A stretch of DNA of 64,000 bases from Bacillus sp. J37 (GTDB lineage Bacteria; Bacillota; Bacilli; Bacillales; Bacillaceae). Position 1 is the first letter of the stretch; every line of letters starts with the position of its first letter. The notes under the pieces are model-generated. The model was not told where the DNA came from and did not search any database. It saw only the letters and a list, made by a program, of their open reading frames with translations. Shown here in pieces: positions 9,007-17,759 of this stretch. The DNA is taken from assembly GCF_000518865.1 (NCBI RefSeq), contig NZ_JAEK01000021.1:1-64000 (forward strand), read 5' to 3'. The position numbers and the translations under genes were made by a program.

Positions 9007-10178
9007 TTTTCTCCCAACCTTTCGATCATTTCCAAACAAAATCTTGAATTATGATATGGTGTTTTCCACGGCTCTCCAACCGCTCGTTCTGTTGGACGGC
9101 CATCCGCTTCCACAGACCAAAACCACTCACCGCCTTCACGATGATCTACAATGTGGTCTTTAATATACGTCCATAATCCTTCTACTAATTTTAGAAATCT
9201 CTCATCATTCGTTCTCTCATAAGCATTATGGAAGCCAACGATTGCTTCTGCCTGTACCCACCAGATACGTGTATAATCGATATCATTCTCATGCTGTTCA
9301 TTCGCAAGAGAACCATCCTCTAAAATGGCGGTATCCGCAATATTATAAGCAATGTCAATGACCATTTGGACATAGCGTTCATCTGAAAGATTTATCGCCT
9401 TCAAAGCATTGTCAATTAACCAGCTCGCCTCAATGTCATGCCCAAAAGACTTTAAGTTAAGTAAAGGGTTCCACTTTCTATCAAAGAAGACAGCTAGATA
9501 ACGAGTTTTATCATTGTAAATCTTTTCATAGAATAACTCGATCAGATTTGTTAGTCTTTCCTTCACTTCATTTAATTTTGTTGCCTTATATAAGTTCGTA
9601 TACGCTTCTAGTACATGTAAATGTGTGTTCGTCGTAATGTCGGCAATGACTCCATTTTCACTTAATTTATCGTTAGGAACTTCTTGCCATTGTCGATCAA
9701 ACTCTTCCTTGTAGGCATTGTTTACTCTATCAAATCCATACGTTTCTATGAGACGGAAGATTTTTTGCGCGTACTCTAAAGCCTCTTCATTTTGTGTCAC
9801 ACGGTAATATTCACTTAACGCATAAATCCCGAATGATTGTGTGTATATATGTTTCTGATCTTCTACTGGTTTACCTGTGTAATCAACTTGCCAAAATAGC
9901 CCTTCATGTTCATGATCATAGACCTTTTCAATGAGAAAATTGTATGCATGGTGTGCACATTCTAAATACTCAGCTTTTCTTGTTATTCGATAGGCAGCTG
10001 AAAACGACCATAAAAATCTCGATGCAGCAATCCCGCCTTTTTCAGCTTTTTTATCTACTGTTAAGTCAAAGTTAACTTTTCCAAAGAAACCACCTTGTTC
10101 TGTATCTTTTAACTTGATCCAAAAAGGCAATATATGTGTATATAATTGATTCTCAATCTCTTGATTTAATAACGACAA
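9003..10178 (-). CDS. Cellobiose/mannobiose 2-epimerase (AGE superfamily)
   Basis: 391 aa, matching the family's usual 390-410. The (alpha/alpha)6 barrel signature segments are visible: [31 protein letters not shown] and [11 protein letters not shown], with the catalytic histidines in the last two. The enzyme inverts C2 of the reducing-end sugar of beta-1,4 disaccharides, turning mannobiose into mannosyl-glucose. The gene overlaps the GH130 phosphorylase start by 4 nt, giving the known two-step mannobiose pathway. A CGATAACTTAA operator lies 26 bp upstream of its start. N-acetylglucosamine 2-epimerase, another AGE member, is less likely given this context. Confidence 0.9.
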   Translation of the reverse strand: MSLLNQEIENQLYTHILPFWIKLKDTEQGGFFGKVNFDLTVDKKAEKGGIAASRFLWSFSAAYRITRKAEYLECAHHAYNFLIEKVYDHEHEGLFWQVDYTGKPVEDQKHIYTQSFGIYALSEYYRVTQNEEALEYAQKIFRLIETYGFDRVNNAYKEEFDRQWQEVPNDKLSENGVIADITTNTHLHVLEAYTNLYKATKLNEVKERLTNLIELFYEKIYNDKTRYLAVFFDRKWNPLLNLKSFGHDIEASWLIDNALKAINLSDERYVQMVIDIAYNIADTAILEDGSLANEQHENDIDYTRIWWVQAEAIVGFHNAYERTNDERFLKLVEGLWTYIKDHIVDHREGGEWFWSVEADGRPTERAVGEPWKTPYHNSRFCLEMIERLGEK

Positions 10179-10191
10179 GTTTATAACCTCC

Positions 10192-10216
10192 TTTTTAGTT
10201 TACCGATAACTTAAAA
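10192..10216. promoter_or_regulatory. LacI-type operator upstream of epimerase-phosphorylase operon
   Basis: The stretch TTTTAGTTTA-CCG-ATAACTTAAAA is an imperfect palindrome around a central CG. It contains the 11-mer CGATAACTTAA (10204-10214) shared with the ROK and importer promoters. It sits immediately upstream of the epimerase ribosome binding region. Confidence 0.6.
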
Positions 10217-10336
10217 TAAATAGTATCCATTAACTTAAATCTTGTCAATCACTTTAAAGCAGTTTCATTCCGTACTTCTGTTAACATGTACCTTTTTAAA
10301 CTCCGACCACTAAAAAGAATGTTATCACTCTATTTT

Positions 10337-11284
10337 TTATGGATGAGATACTATCAACTCTAAATCTCCTAAAATTTCAAAATATCCAAACTCGTTAGGA
10401 AGAATGAAATGATCTCCCTTGTTTAATGGATAGAGAATATCATCTTTACGAATTTCTCCCGCTCCCTTTATGACACTGCATATAAGAAAAGACTGATCTT
10501 GATTAATAGTCGCAGCCGTTTCAATCTCCCATTTGTATACTGAAAAATATTCTTCTTTTATAAACGGAATAATTCTTCCTCCGATGATATCTTTTGGAAT
10601 CGGGTTAACCTCAATACTTCTATGAGGAACAGTTGTCACGTCTAATGATTTGTTAATATGCAACTCCCGTTTTTCACCATTTTGATCCATTCGATCATAG
10701 TCATACACACGATATGTTGTATCAGAGCTCTGCTGTGTTTCGAGGATTAACACTCCCGTACACAATGCGTGAATTGTTCCACTTGGTACATAAAAGAAAT
10801 CACCGGGTTTAACTTTTACTTTTTTCAGCAAATGCTCCCATTGTCCCTGCTCAATCATTTCCTTCAGTTCTTCTTTTGTTTGCGCAGTATGACCAAATAT
10901 AATTTCCGCATTTTCCTCACAATCAATGACATACCAGCATTCTGTTTTCCCTAATTCTCCATTTTCGTATTTGTTCGCATATGTATCATCAGGATGAACC
11001 TGGATGGAAAGGTTTTTATTTGCGTCTAAAATCTTGGTTAATAACGGAAATACTTCACCTTCCAAATTTCCGAATACCTCTTTATTTACATTCCAAAGTT
11101 GACCTAACGTTTTTCCTTTATATAAACCGTTACTCACAGTACTTTGCCCATTCGGATGTGCTGATACTGCCCAGCATTCACCCGTTAAATCAGATTCAAT
11201 ATCATAGCCAAATTCCGTACGTAGCTTACTTCCTCCCCAAATTCTCTCTTTGAAAACAGGAGTTAAAAAAATAGGTTCTCTCAC
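10337..11284 (-). CDS. manA: Mannose-6-phosphate isomerase, class I (ManA)
   Basis: 315 aa, typical of Bacillus ManA. Zinc-site and active-site segments are present: LSIQVHPDD, GKTECWYVI, YVPSGTIHAL and QSSDTTYRVYDYDR. It interconverts mannose 6-phosphate and fructose 6-phosphate in the cytoplasm, linking mannose units to glycolysis. The start is GTG 11284; the ribosome binding site is weak (GGACG). It lies between the importer operon and the epimerase operon, with its own 220-bp leader. The location fits a role in mannan-sugar catabolism rather than capsule synthesis. Confidence 0.93.
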   Translation of the reverse strand: MREPIFLTPVFKERIWGGSKLRTEFGYDIESDLTGECWAVSAHPNGQSTVSNGLYKGKTLGQLWNVNKEVFGNLEGEVFPLLTKILDANKNLSIQVHPDDTYANKYENGELGKTECWYVIDCEENAEIIFGHTAQTKEELKEMIEQGQWEHLLKKVKVKPGDFFYVPSGTIHALCTGVLILETQQSSDTTYRVYDYDRMDQNGEKRELHINKSLDVTTVPHRSIEVNPIPKDIIGGRIIPFIKEEYFSVYKWEIETAATINQDQSFLICSVIKGAGEIRKDDILYPLNKGDHFILPNEFGYFEILGDLELIVSHP

Positions 11285-11443
11285 ATCAACACGTCCATTT
11301 CATTTAGGTTTTTATTACTTAATAATTAACTTAATTTTAGTTAATAAAATTACTATAAACCTAACCTAGCAAATAAGTCTATCGTTTTCTTTCTGTACCT
11401 TTATACCATTAAAAGAGAATTTATTGGTCAATAGAAGAATTGT

Positions 11444-11473
11444 AAAAAAGCACGTGTCGAAAAACACGTACTC
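11444..11473 (-). terminator. Intrinsic terminator of the importer operon
   Basis: On the minus strand an 8-bp stem GTACGTGT / ACACGTGC (one G-T pair, loop of about 6) is followed by six T. It lies about 35 bp after the last permease gene. Confidence 0.82.
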
Positions 11474-11504
11474 TCCACCTTTATATGTTCACTGTTCATT
11501 TTGA

Positions 11505-12383
11505 TTATCCTTTAATAGACCCGATCATAGCCCCTTTAGCAAAATGCTTCTGCAAGAATGGATATACAATAAGAATTGGCACTGTAGAAACAATGATCGC
11601 TGCCATCCGAACTGTAGACTCCGAAATATTTTTCTGGAATCCGATCGTTGTCCCGGAGCTTTGAAGTACTTGTGATGTGTTACTAATTAAATCCCTCAGA
11701 ACTGCTTGCAGCTGCCATTTTTCTTTATCCGTTATATAGAGTACGGTTGAAAAGAATTCGTTCCAATAGAATACAGCAATGAACAAACCAATAGTAGCTA
11801 AAACCGGTTTAGATAGAGGTAACACAATTCGGAAAAAGATCGTTAAATCATTGGCACCATCTATTTTAGCAGCTTCTTCTAAAGTATCTGGAATACCTCT
11901 AAAAAAGCTCGTCATTACAAAGATATTGAATGCACTAATCGCATTAGGTAAAATTAAGGCCCATAGCGTATTCATCATCCCTAATTCTTTTATTAGTAAG
12001 TAATTAGGAATTAATCCTCCGTTGAATAACATGGTAAATAAAATCAAAAACGAAAAGAGTTTGGCTCCTCGTAATCTCTTTTTCGAAATGGCATACGCTG
12101 TTGTCGCGGTGAAAAAGGTTCCTAAAAATGTACCTGCTAATGTTGTAATAACCGTTGTCTTAAATCCACTCAAAAATGAACTATTTTGCAAGATTGCTGT
12201 ATATGAATCAAGTGAGAATCCTTCAGGTAATAAAAATAACCCTCCTCCTGCAGCTAACTTCGCATCACTTAATGATCCCATAATTAAATACCAAAAAGGA
12301 AAAATCATGATGATAACGAGCAATGACATAAAAAGATAATTAAAAATCAGGAAGATCCTCTCTCCTTTTGTTATTCCTACCAT
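11505..12383 (-). CDS. Carbohydrate ABC transporter permease, LplC/YtcP type
   Basis: 292 aa from ATG 12383, chosen for GGAGGG 6 nt upstream; that signal overlaps the end of the preceding permease gene. It has about six transmembrane helices and the binding-protein-dependent permease (EAA) loop LEEAAKIDGANDLTIFFRIVLPLSKP. It is the second inner-membrane subunit of a CUT1 importer, paired with the LplB-like permease upstream. No ATPase gene is nearby; importers of this class commonly borrow a shared MsmX-type ATPase. The substrate is inferred to be manno-oligosaccharides from the flanking genes. Confidence 0.9.
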   Translation of the reverse strand: MVGITKGERIFLIFNYLFMSLLVIIMIFPFWYLIMGSLSDAKLAAGGGLFLLPEGFSLDSYTAILQNSSFLSGFKTTVITTLAGTFLGTFFTATTAYAISKKRLRGAKLFSFLILFTMLFNGGLIPNYLLIKELGMMNTLWALILPNAISAFNIFVMTSFFRGIPDTLEEAAKIDGANDLTIFFRIVLPLSKPVLATIGLFIAVFYWNEFFSTVLYITDKEKWQLQAVLRDLISNTSQVLQSSGTTIGFQKNISESTVRMAAIIVSTVPILIVYPFLQKHFAKGAMIGSIKG

Positions 12384-12394
12384 TCTTATCCCTC

Positions 12395-13351
12395 CTACCA
12401 CAGTCCTTCTTGACCAGATTTTTTGACAATTTTATTCGCTGTCACAATCAGCACTAATGCAATAAGTGATTTAAACAGACCTGCAGCAGTAGCTAAACTG
12501 TAATTCGCTTCCTGAATACCTCTTCGGTAAACATATGTGTCGATTACATCTGCCACATCATATACGAGCGGACTATATAGAAGATAAATTTGCAGGAAAC
12601 CTGCTTCAAGAATATTACCAAGACTTAGAATAAGCATAATTAAAATGACAGGACGAATCGACGGAAGGGTAACATGCCACATCTGCTTAAATTTATTTGC
12701 ACCATCCATGCGGGATGCTTCATACAGATCGGGATTAACACCTGTCATGGCCGCTAAATAAATAATGGTCCCCCATCCCATTTCTTTATACACATCTGAA
12801 ATAACCAGAATTGAACGAAAATGCTCTTTACTTGTTAGGAAACTAATCGGCTCTCCGCCAAACGCTTTAATAATATGATTAAATAATCCATCAACAGGAT
12901 TAAGGAAAGTCATAATAATACCGGCAAAAATAACCCAGGAAACAAAATGCGGTAAATAAATAATAGATTGTGTAAACCGTTTAAAGGCCATATGTCTTAA
13001 TTCGTTTAATAATAGCGCTAAAATAATCGGGGCAGGAAACCCTACCAAAAGCTTTAATCCGCTTATTATTAACGTATTAAAGAAGATTTGCGAAAAATCA
13101 GGTGTTCGAAACAGTCTTTCAAATTGTTCTAATCCAACCCACGGGCTATTCATAATTCCTGTAATAATGTTATAATCCTTAAACGCAATAACAATTCCAT
13201 ACATTGGTAAATACTTAAATACAAATAAATAAATTAATCCCGGAAGAAGCAAAAGATATAAATACCGATCTCGACTAAAGTCTTTCCAAATACTTCTTTT
13301 GGTTTTTATTTTAACCCCAGTACTCAATCGTTGTTCTTTTTGAAGTTCCAC
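12395..13351 (-). CDS. Carbohydrate ABC transporter permease, LplB type
   Basis: 318 aa from GTG 13351, which has GGAG 8 nt upstream and gives the usual LplB length. An in-frame ATG at 13384 has a weaker AGAGAG leader and remains possible. It has about six membrane helices starting at YLYLLLLPGLIYLFVF, and the permease loop YEASRMDGANKFKQMWHVTLPSIRP. It pairs with the LplC-like permease, whose start lies just inside its 3' end, indicating translational coupling. A strong non-terminating hairpin separates it from the binding-protein gene. Confidence 0.9.
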   Translation of the reverse strand: MELQKEQRLSTGVKIKTKRSIWKDFSRDRYLYLLLLPGLIYLFVFKYLPMYGIVIAFKDYNIITGIMNSPWVGLEQFERLFRTPDFSQIFFNTLIISGLKLLVGFPAPIILALLLNELRHMAFKRFTQSIIYLPHFVSWVIFAGIIMTFLNPVDGLFNHIIKAFGGEPISFLTSKEHFRSILVISDVYKEMGWGTIIYLAAMTGVNPDLYEASRMDGANKFKQMWHVTLPSIRPVILIMLILSLGNILEAGFLQIYLLYSPLVYDVADVIDTYVYRRGIQEANYSLATAAGLFKSLIALVLIVTANKIVKKSGQEGLW

Positions 13352-13412
13352 GTTTTTCACTCCGATCCTGTCCCTTAAAACCATCTACTCTCTTTTACTA
13401 GTAAGATGGATA

Positions 13413-13440
13413 GCTGACTCAAATCAATCTTTGAGCCAGC
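13413..13440 (-). other. Intercistronic hairpin between binding-protein and permease genes
   Basis: Arms GCTGACTCAAA and TTTGAGCCAGC (13413-13423, 13430-13440) pair over 11 bp with one G-T on the RNA. No T-tract follows on the minus strand. Such hairpins after the binding-protein gene of importer operons often protect that part of the mRNA, giving more binding protein than permease. The role is inferred. Confidence 0.55.
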
Positions 13441-13501
13441 CTTCAGAGAACTTTACTAGATTCAGTTAACTCCTTAAAACGAAGAGATTTAACAAAAGCT
13501 T

Positions 13502-15088
13502 TTATTTATACGGCTCTATGTTTTCGTCATACCATTTGCTGAACTCTTCAAATTCCTTCTCCTGCTCTTTATAAAGTGTGTTCGCCTCCTCATCTACCTC
13601 ATTACCACCAAGCTCAGGATACTTTTTAACAAATTCATCAAACGCACTAATTTCTAGATTGCCGGATATAATGCCCCAGAATGTTTCATCTCTTAACGTA
13701 TTAATATCTGTTCCATACTCAGTCCAGGCAGGACGGGAGATTGCTTTAAAGAAGACCGTTTTTTCTCTAATCGGCATAGATGTTTCGGCTCTCTTATTGA
13801 ATAATTCAATCACTTCAGGTGTATTTTGAATATTTGCTTCATCTTTTCTTTGAACATACCAATTGTAGTTTCCTAAACCGAGCTTATTCATCTCATCCGG
13901 GTTCACCAAACTCTTATATTGTCCATCCTTCATCTCATAGTGCTCACCTTCCTTACCATACGTTACAAGCTTATAGGTTTCCGGTGATGCAATACGATCA
14001 ACAACTTTTACCACTTCACCAGGCTCTTCAGCTGCAGCTGTGACGGATAGGAAAGACCAACCAATTTCATCTGCAGGTAAATCTGAAGCAAAACCATCTG
14101 GTCCTTTAATCGGCTCAATTGGCATATACTCACCATCGGGATTGATCGCTTTAAATGACATATGATGATTAAAGTCAGGATTGAAAAATGCTACCCAACG
14201 ATAAATTGAACCGATCTTACCGTTAGCCATAATTTCATCTACTTTTGCTTGCTCAATTGGTGATAACATACGCGGGTCAATAACACCCTCTTTATATAAA
14301 TCTTGTAAAATCTGTAATACTTCTCTTACTTCCGGGAGTGTTGAACCATATTTCACCGTACCATCTTCTGTAATCATAAACTGATCAGGATCTACACCAT
14401 AAGCAAGGAAGAATGGTGCAAATGCGCGGTAAAGATTCTCCCCGGAAATACCATATGTATCATCCTTACCATTTCCATCTGGATCATCATGAGTAAACGC
14501 CTTTAACACTTCGATATATTCATCAACCGTTGTCGGAACTTCAAGACCTAATTTTTCTAACCAATCTTTTCGAATAATTGTTGTCATTGTACCTGGCTCA
14601 GATACATCCCCTGGAATTCTAAAGATCTTTCCACTTGGATCCCAATGGTAAAACATCGTTTCTTTCGAATAATAATTGATAATGTTTTTTCCATTTTCCT
14701 GTAAATATGGAGTTAGATCTTGTACAGCTCCAGCTTTTGCCCAACTTTGGAATTCTTTATTCATATCCCAGTGCCACATGACATCAGGCATTTGACTCGT
14801 ATCACTCATAAGCAGGTTGATTTTTGTCTTTGCTTCCTCCCAACCTGGTAAAAAGATATTTTCTATATTTACTTCTCTTCCCAGGTGATCCGTAAGATCT
14901 TCCTCAAGAGCTGTTTCAGTCCAGGCATTCGGTGTTTTAGGACCACCCATTAAAGCTAAACTTACATCTAATGTTCCTGTTCCGTCGCTTTTTTTCGTAT
15001 CTTTACTAGCTTCTTCATTCGAACATGCCATTAATAGTGACGAGAGAGTTAAAGAAATCGCTATACCTGATAACAAACCTTTTTTCAA
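13502..15088 (-). CDS. Extracellular solute-binding lipoprotein, LplA/YtcQ type
   Basis: 528 aa. The N-terminus is a lipoprotein signal peptide with lipobox LLMAC and cleavage before Cys 22, so the mature protein is anchored on the outer face of the membrane. The rest is a large family 1 solute-binding fold of the LplA size class. The start is TTG 15088 with GGGGG 8 nt upstream. It is first in the importer operon followed by LplB- and LplC-like permeases. The promoter region carries a cre-like site and a CGATAACTTAA half-operator. Beta-mannan or galactomannan oligosaccharides are the inferred ligand. Confidence 0.9.
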   Translation of the reverse strand: MKKGLLSGIAISLTLSSLLMACSNEEASKDTKKSDGTGTLDVSLALMGGPKTPNAWTETALEEDLTDHLGREVNIENIFLPGWEEAKTKINLLMSDTSQMPDVMWHWDMNKEFQSWAKAGAVQDLTPYLQENGKNIINYYSKETMFYHWDPSGKIFRIPGDVSEPGTMTTIIRKDWLEKLGLEVPTTVDEYIEVLKAFTHDDPDGNGKDDTYGISGENLYRAFAPFFLAYGVDPDQFMITEDGTVKYGSTLPEVREVLQILQDLYKEGVIDPRMLSPIEQAKVDEIMANGKIGSIYRWVAFFNPDFNHHMSFKAINPDGEYMPIEPIKGPDGFASDLPADEIGWSFLSVTAAAEEPGEVVKVVDRIASPETYKLVTYGKEGEHYEMKDGQYKSLVNPDEMNKLGLGNYNWYVQRKDEANIQNTPEVIELFNKRAETSMPIREKTVFFKAISRPAWTEYGTDINTLRDETFWGIISGNLEISAFDEFVKKYPELGGNEVDEEANTLYKEQEKEFEEFSKWYDENIEPYK

Positions 15089-15181
15089 TTGATTGTCCCC
15101 CTTTAATGTTTAAAGTGTAAAATTCCCATTCCCTAAGTTTCCATTTTCAGTTTCAATCCTTAACAAGTAAACGATCACCTT

Positions 15182-15195
15182 TGTATACGCTTACA
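15182..15195 (-). promoter_or_regulatory. cre-like site upstream of the importer operon
   Basis: On the minus strand it reads TGTAAGCGTATACA, matching the CcpA consensus at all but one core position. It is about 95 bp upstream of the binding-protein start codon. Confidence 0.55.
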
Positions 15196-15660
15196 AATAC
15201 TTAATTAATTAATTTGAAATTTAGTGAGTCTTTTTGATTTAGACCTCTATTAAATTAGTAATTAACTAGCATATACATTAATTCCACTCCAAAATACGTA
15301 CGTTTACTTTATTAAGTCAATGAATAAACTCTACTTTTCTTGAAATACACTATACAAAAATAGTTAAAATCCTTGTCTCCCATCTCCTTCGATTTTAGGA
15401 TTTAGCATATGTGTTCATTCATTACTCCTTCATTTTAAATTCGTTGATATATATCGTCAATACAATTTTTATTAATATTTTGAATATTCAAAAATTAATA
15501 TTACATTTTATTATATTTATAAAACAATTAAAGAAAACACACTTTAATAAGATCTATTACCTTACATAAAGTTTATTCATGATAATCGATAACTTAATAT
15601 GTTAGCAAAATATTACATCTGATTATTTTTTTTGAACTTTTTTTAACACTTTTTCCAACC
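15196..15660. other. Long AT-rich upstream region of the importer operon
   Basis: No convincing coding sequence was found. The one recognisable element is CGATAACTTAA at 15587-15597, the 11-mer shared with the ROK and epimerase operators, about 500 bp upstream of the binding-protein gene. The rest is AT-rich DNA that could hold the promoter. Confidence 0.45.
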
Positions 15661-15667
15661 TCATATA

Positions 15668-15720
15668 AAAAAGACTCATATAAGTCAGCTTTTTTCCCGC
15701 CGTCTCATTGAGTCTCTTTT
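15668..15720 (-). terminator. Intrinsic terminator of the protocatechuate operon
   Basis: The arms AAAAAGACTCA (15668-15678) and TGAGTCTCTTTT (15709-15720) form a long stem. A T-run follows on the minus strand, about 150 bp after the praA-like stop. Confidence 0.65.
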
Positions 15721-15871
15721 ATATTTTGTTTTAACTTGTCTTATCTTTTTCTCCCTAAGAAAATTGACTTAGCCACCAGCAATCGTAAATAAACCTAGTA
15801 GTGATCAGGAAGACTTTTTATAGCATATTTTATATCCTTTATAATAATTAAATATAGGTAACTTACTTTTT

Positions 15872-16696
15872 TCAACTACTAGGTTGAAGAGTCTCCTTAA
15901 TATCAAACGTCATGATCGCATTACCGCTTCCGGATGATTGAGCATAAGTATGGAATGAGGGATTGTAGCCATCCGCCAACACACCAAGCATCATAGCAAG
16001 ATGACGCCCTCCTCCTTCAACTCCTGCAACTTTAGCATATTGAGGCAGCATTTCTTTAGCAAGATTCCAGTTCTTCCCCATAATATAATTGATAAACTGT
16101 TTATCTAAGGCTTGCTCAGAAACAGTAGGCATATGGTGACGCCCTCTTACTAAATTATGAGCAAGTGCACCACTGAAGATAAACACATAGTTTTTATCGT
16201 CACTATTTAGTACATTCCCAATTTCCTGCCCCCATTTATAGGTTTCTTCTAATCCAGCTGCAAGTGTGATCGATAAATTGACTACTGGAAAATCTTCGTT
16301 AGGTACAAGGTAACGAAGAGGAACAACTGTACCATAATCCCACACGTATGTTGGATCATTAACAGAAATAACCGGAATTTTTGCTCGTTTACCAGCCATC
16401 ACTAATCTTTCGCCTAAACTTTGGTCTCCAGGATACTCATATTTTACATCAGAAATAATGTCGGGACATTCGAATGCGGTTAAAGTTCCTTTATGCTTTG
16501 GTGACACATCTACATAATGATGAAATGTTGATTGCCAATGACATGAAACAATAATAACCCCATCCGGTTTTATTTTCTCTATATTCTCTGAAATAGCATC
16601 CATCTTCACAACAATTTCTTGCTGATATTCAGGTACATTTTCTCGATGACAAATACTTGGAACATGTGCAGCCAAAACACCCAATTCAATTGTCAT
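15872..16696 (-). CDS. praA: Class III (LigB-type) extradiol dioxygenase, probable protocatechuate 2,3-dioxygenase
   Basis: 274 aa from ATG 16696, preceded by GGAGGG at 5 nt spacing. The fold family is recognised by an early metal-ligand His (LAAHVPS, His 11), the SCHWQS segment around residue 53, and the C-terminal VEGGGRHL stretch that carries the Glu ligand region. These non-heme iron enzymes open catecholic rings next to the diol. It is the last gene of an operon with all later steps. A 4-hydroxybenzoate hydroxylase and an ACMSD-type decarboxylase are nearby, so protocatechuate 2,3-cleavage (the Paenibacillus JJ-1b pra pathway) is the best reading. Direct catechol cleavage is the alternative. 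Confidence 0.75.
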   Translation of the reverse strand: MTIELGVLAAHVPSICHRENVPEYQQEIVVKMDAISENIEKIKPDGVIIVSCHWQSTFHHYVDVSPKHKGTLTAFECPDIISDVKYEYPGDQSLGERLVMAGKRAKIPVISVNDPTYVWDYGTVVPLRYLVPNEDFPVVNLSITLAAGLEETYKWGQEIGNVLNSDDKNYVFIFSGALAHNLVRGRHHMPTVSEQALDKQFINYIMGKNWNLAKEMLPQYAKVAGVEGGGRHLAMMLGVLADGYNPSFHTYAQSSGSGNAIMTFDIKETLQPSS

Positions 16697-16730
16697 TTTA
16701 ACCCTCCACACCCTTTGTTTTTAACAAAAC

Positions 16731-16928
16731 TTAATTTGAAGCATTTCGCTTTTCAACAGACTCTCCAGCAATTCCCCAATGACTTTTTGGAATTTCAGTC
16801 ACTATCACTCTAACAGTCTCTTTTGGGACCTCCAATGTCTTTGTGATTGTTTCAGTAATATTAGCAATAACACTTTCAATCTTCTCTTTTGGACGCCCTT
16901 CCATAATGTTAACGTTTACAACCGGCAT
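16731..16928 (-). CDS. praC: 4-oxalocrotonate tautomerase
   Basis: 65 aa, the standard size for this mini-enzyme. After Met removal it has the catalytic Pro1, Arg11 and Arg39; the usual Phe50 is Trp. It converts 2-hydroxymuconate to 2-oxo-hex-3-enedioate, the substrate of the decarboxylase encoded just upstream in the operon. A clear GGAG-type ribosome binding site precedes ATG 16928. It functions as an oligomer in the cytoplasm in known members. Confidence 0.93.
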   Translation of the reverse strand: MPVVNVNIMEGRPKEKIESVIANITETITKTLEVPKETVRVIVTEIPKSHWGIAGESVEKRNASN

Positions 16929-16959
16929 AATAGATTCTCCTTTCTCCCCCTGTTTCTAC

Positions 16960-17745
16960 TTATTCCCCTACAGAAAAACCAACTTCCCCAAGTCCATCAA
17001 GCTTAGCTGTCACATGATCACCATACGATAATTGGACAGCTCCAGTAATTCCTCCTGTCAAAATAACTTGGCCAGCCTTCAAATTTTCGCCTTTTCGATG
17101 TAGCATGTTCGCAAGCATGGCAACAGAATTTGCAGGGTGTCCTAAAACAGCTGCTCCTGCACCAAGGTCCTTAATCACTCCATTAATCTTTAAAACAGTA
17201 CCAACTAAATCTAATTCTAATTCTTCTGGTTTCCGAATCTTATTTCCAAAAACAACCCTTGAGGAGGATGCATTATCTGCAATAACATCCGGCAACGTAA
17301 AGTTAAAGTTTTCATAACGGCTATCAATGATCTCAAGTGCTCCACAGACATAATCTGTTGCTGCTAAAACTTGTGCACCAGTAATACCCGGACCTTCAAG
17401 ATCCTTACCTAAAATAAAGGCAATTTCCGCTTCCACTTTCGGATGAATATAGTCAGATAAAGAAATTTCTGCTCCATCTTGGATCACCATATTGCTAAAA
17501 ATGTATCCATAGATCGGTTCTTCTACATTCATTTGGACCATTTTTGCCCGACTTGTAAGTCCCATCTTTGGTCCAATAATTGAGTGCCCTTGTTCTAATT
17601 TTAGCTTTACTAGTTCTTCTTGAATCAAATAAGCCTCTTCTACAGTTAAACCCGGAACTTTGTCTAAGGTGATTTTTTCGATATCTCTTCTATTCAATTC
17701 AGCATCTAATAAAAACTTAGCAATTTCATTATTTGACATACTCAT
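16960..17745 (-). CDS. praD: 4-oxalocrotonate decarboxylase
   Basis: 261 aa of the hydratase/decarboxylase family. The segment KMGLTSRAKMVQMNVEEPIYGYI resembles XylI/DmpH decarboxylases rather than the hydratase paralogue in the same operon, which has KKIGLTSLAMQQLLGVDEPDYG. HPKVEAEIAFIL and ADNASSSRVVFG supply the metal- and substrate-binding segments. It removes CO2 from 2-oxo-hex-3-enedioate to give 2-hydroxypenta-2,4-dienoate and, in known systems, acts in complex with the hydratase. Spacing to the neighbours is short and the AGGAGG leader is strong. Confidence 0.88.
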   Translation of the reverse strand: MSMSNNEIAKFLLDAELNRRDIEKITLDKVPGLTVEEAYLIQEELVKLKLEQGHSIIGPKMGLTSRAKMVQMNVEEPIYGYIFSNMVIQDGAEISLSDYIHPKVEAEIAFILGKDLEGPGITGAQVLAATDYVCGALEIIDSRYENFNFTLPDVIADNASSSRVVFGNKIRKPEELELDLVGTVLKINGVIKDLGAGAAVLGHPANSVAMLANMLHRKGENLKAGQVILTGGITGAVQLSYGDHVTAKLDGLGEVGFSVGE

Positions 17746-17759
17746 TGTAATTCCTCCTA

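Noticed and set aside
15089-15660. A small gene in the 570-bp gap before the importer operon
   Set aside because: No frame with a start, ribosome binding site and plausible protein was found; the region is AT-rich regulatory DNA.
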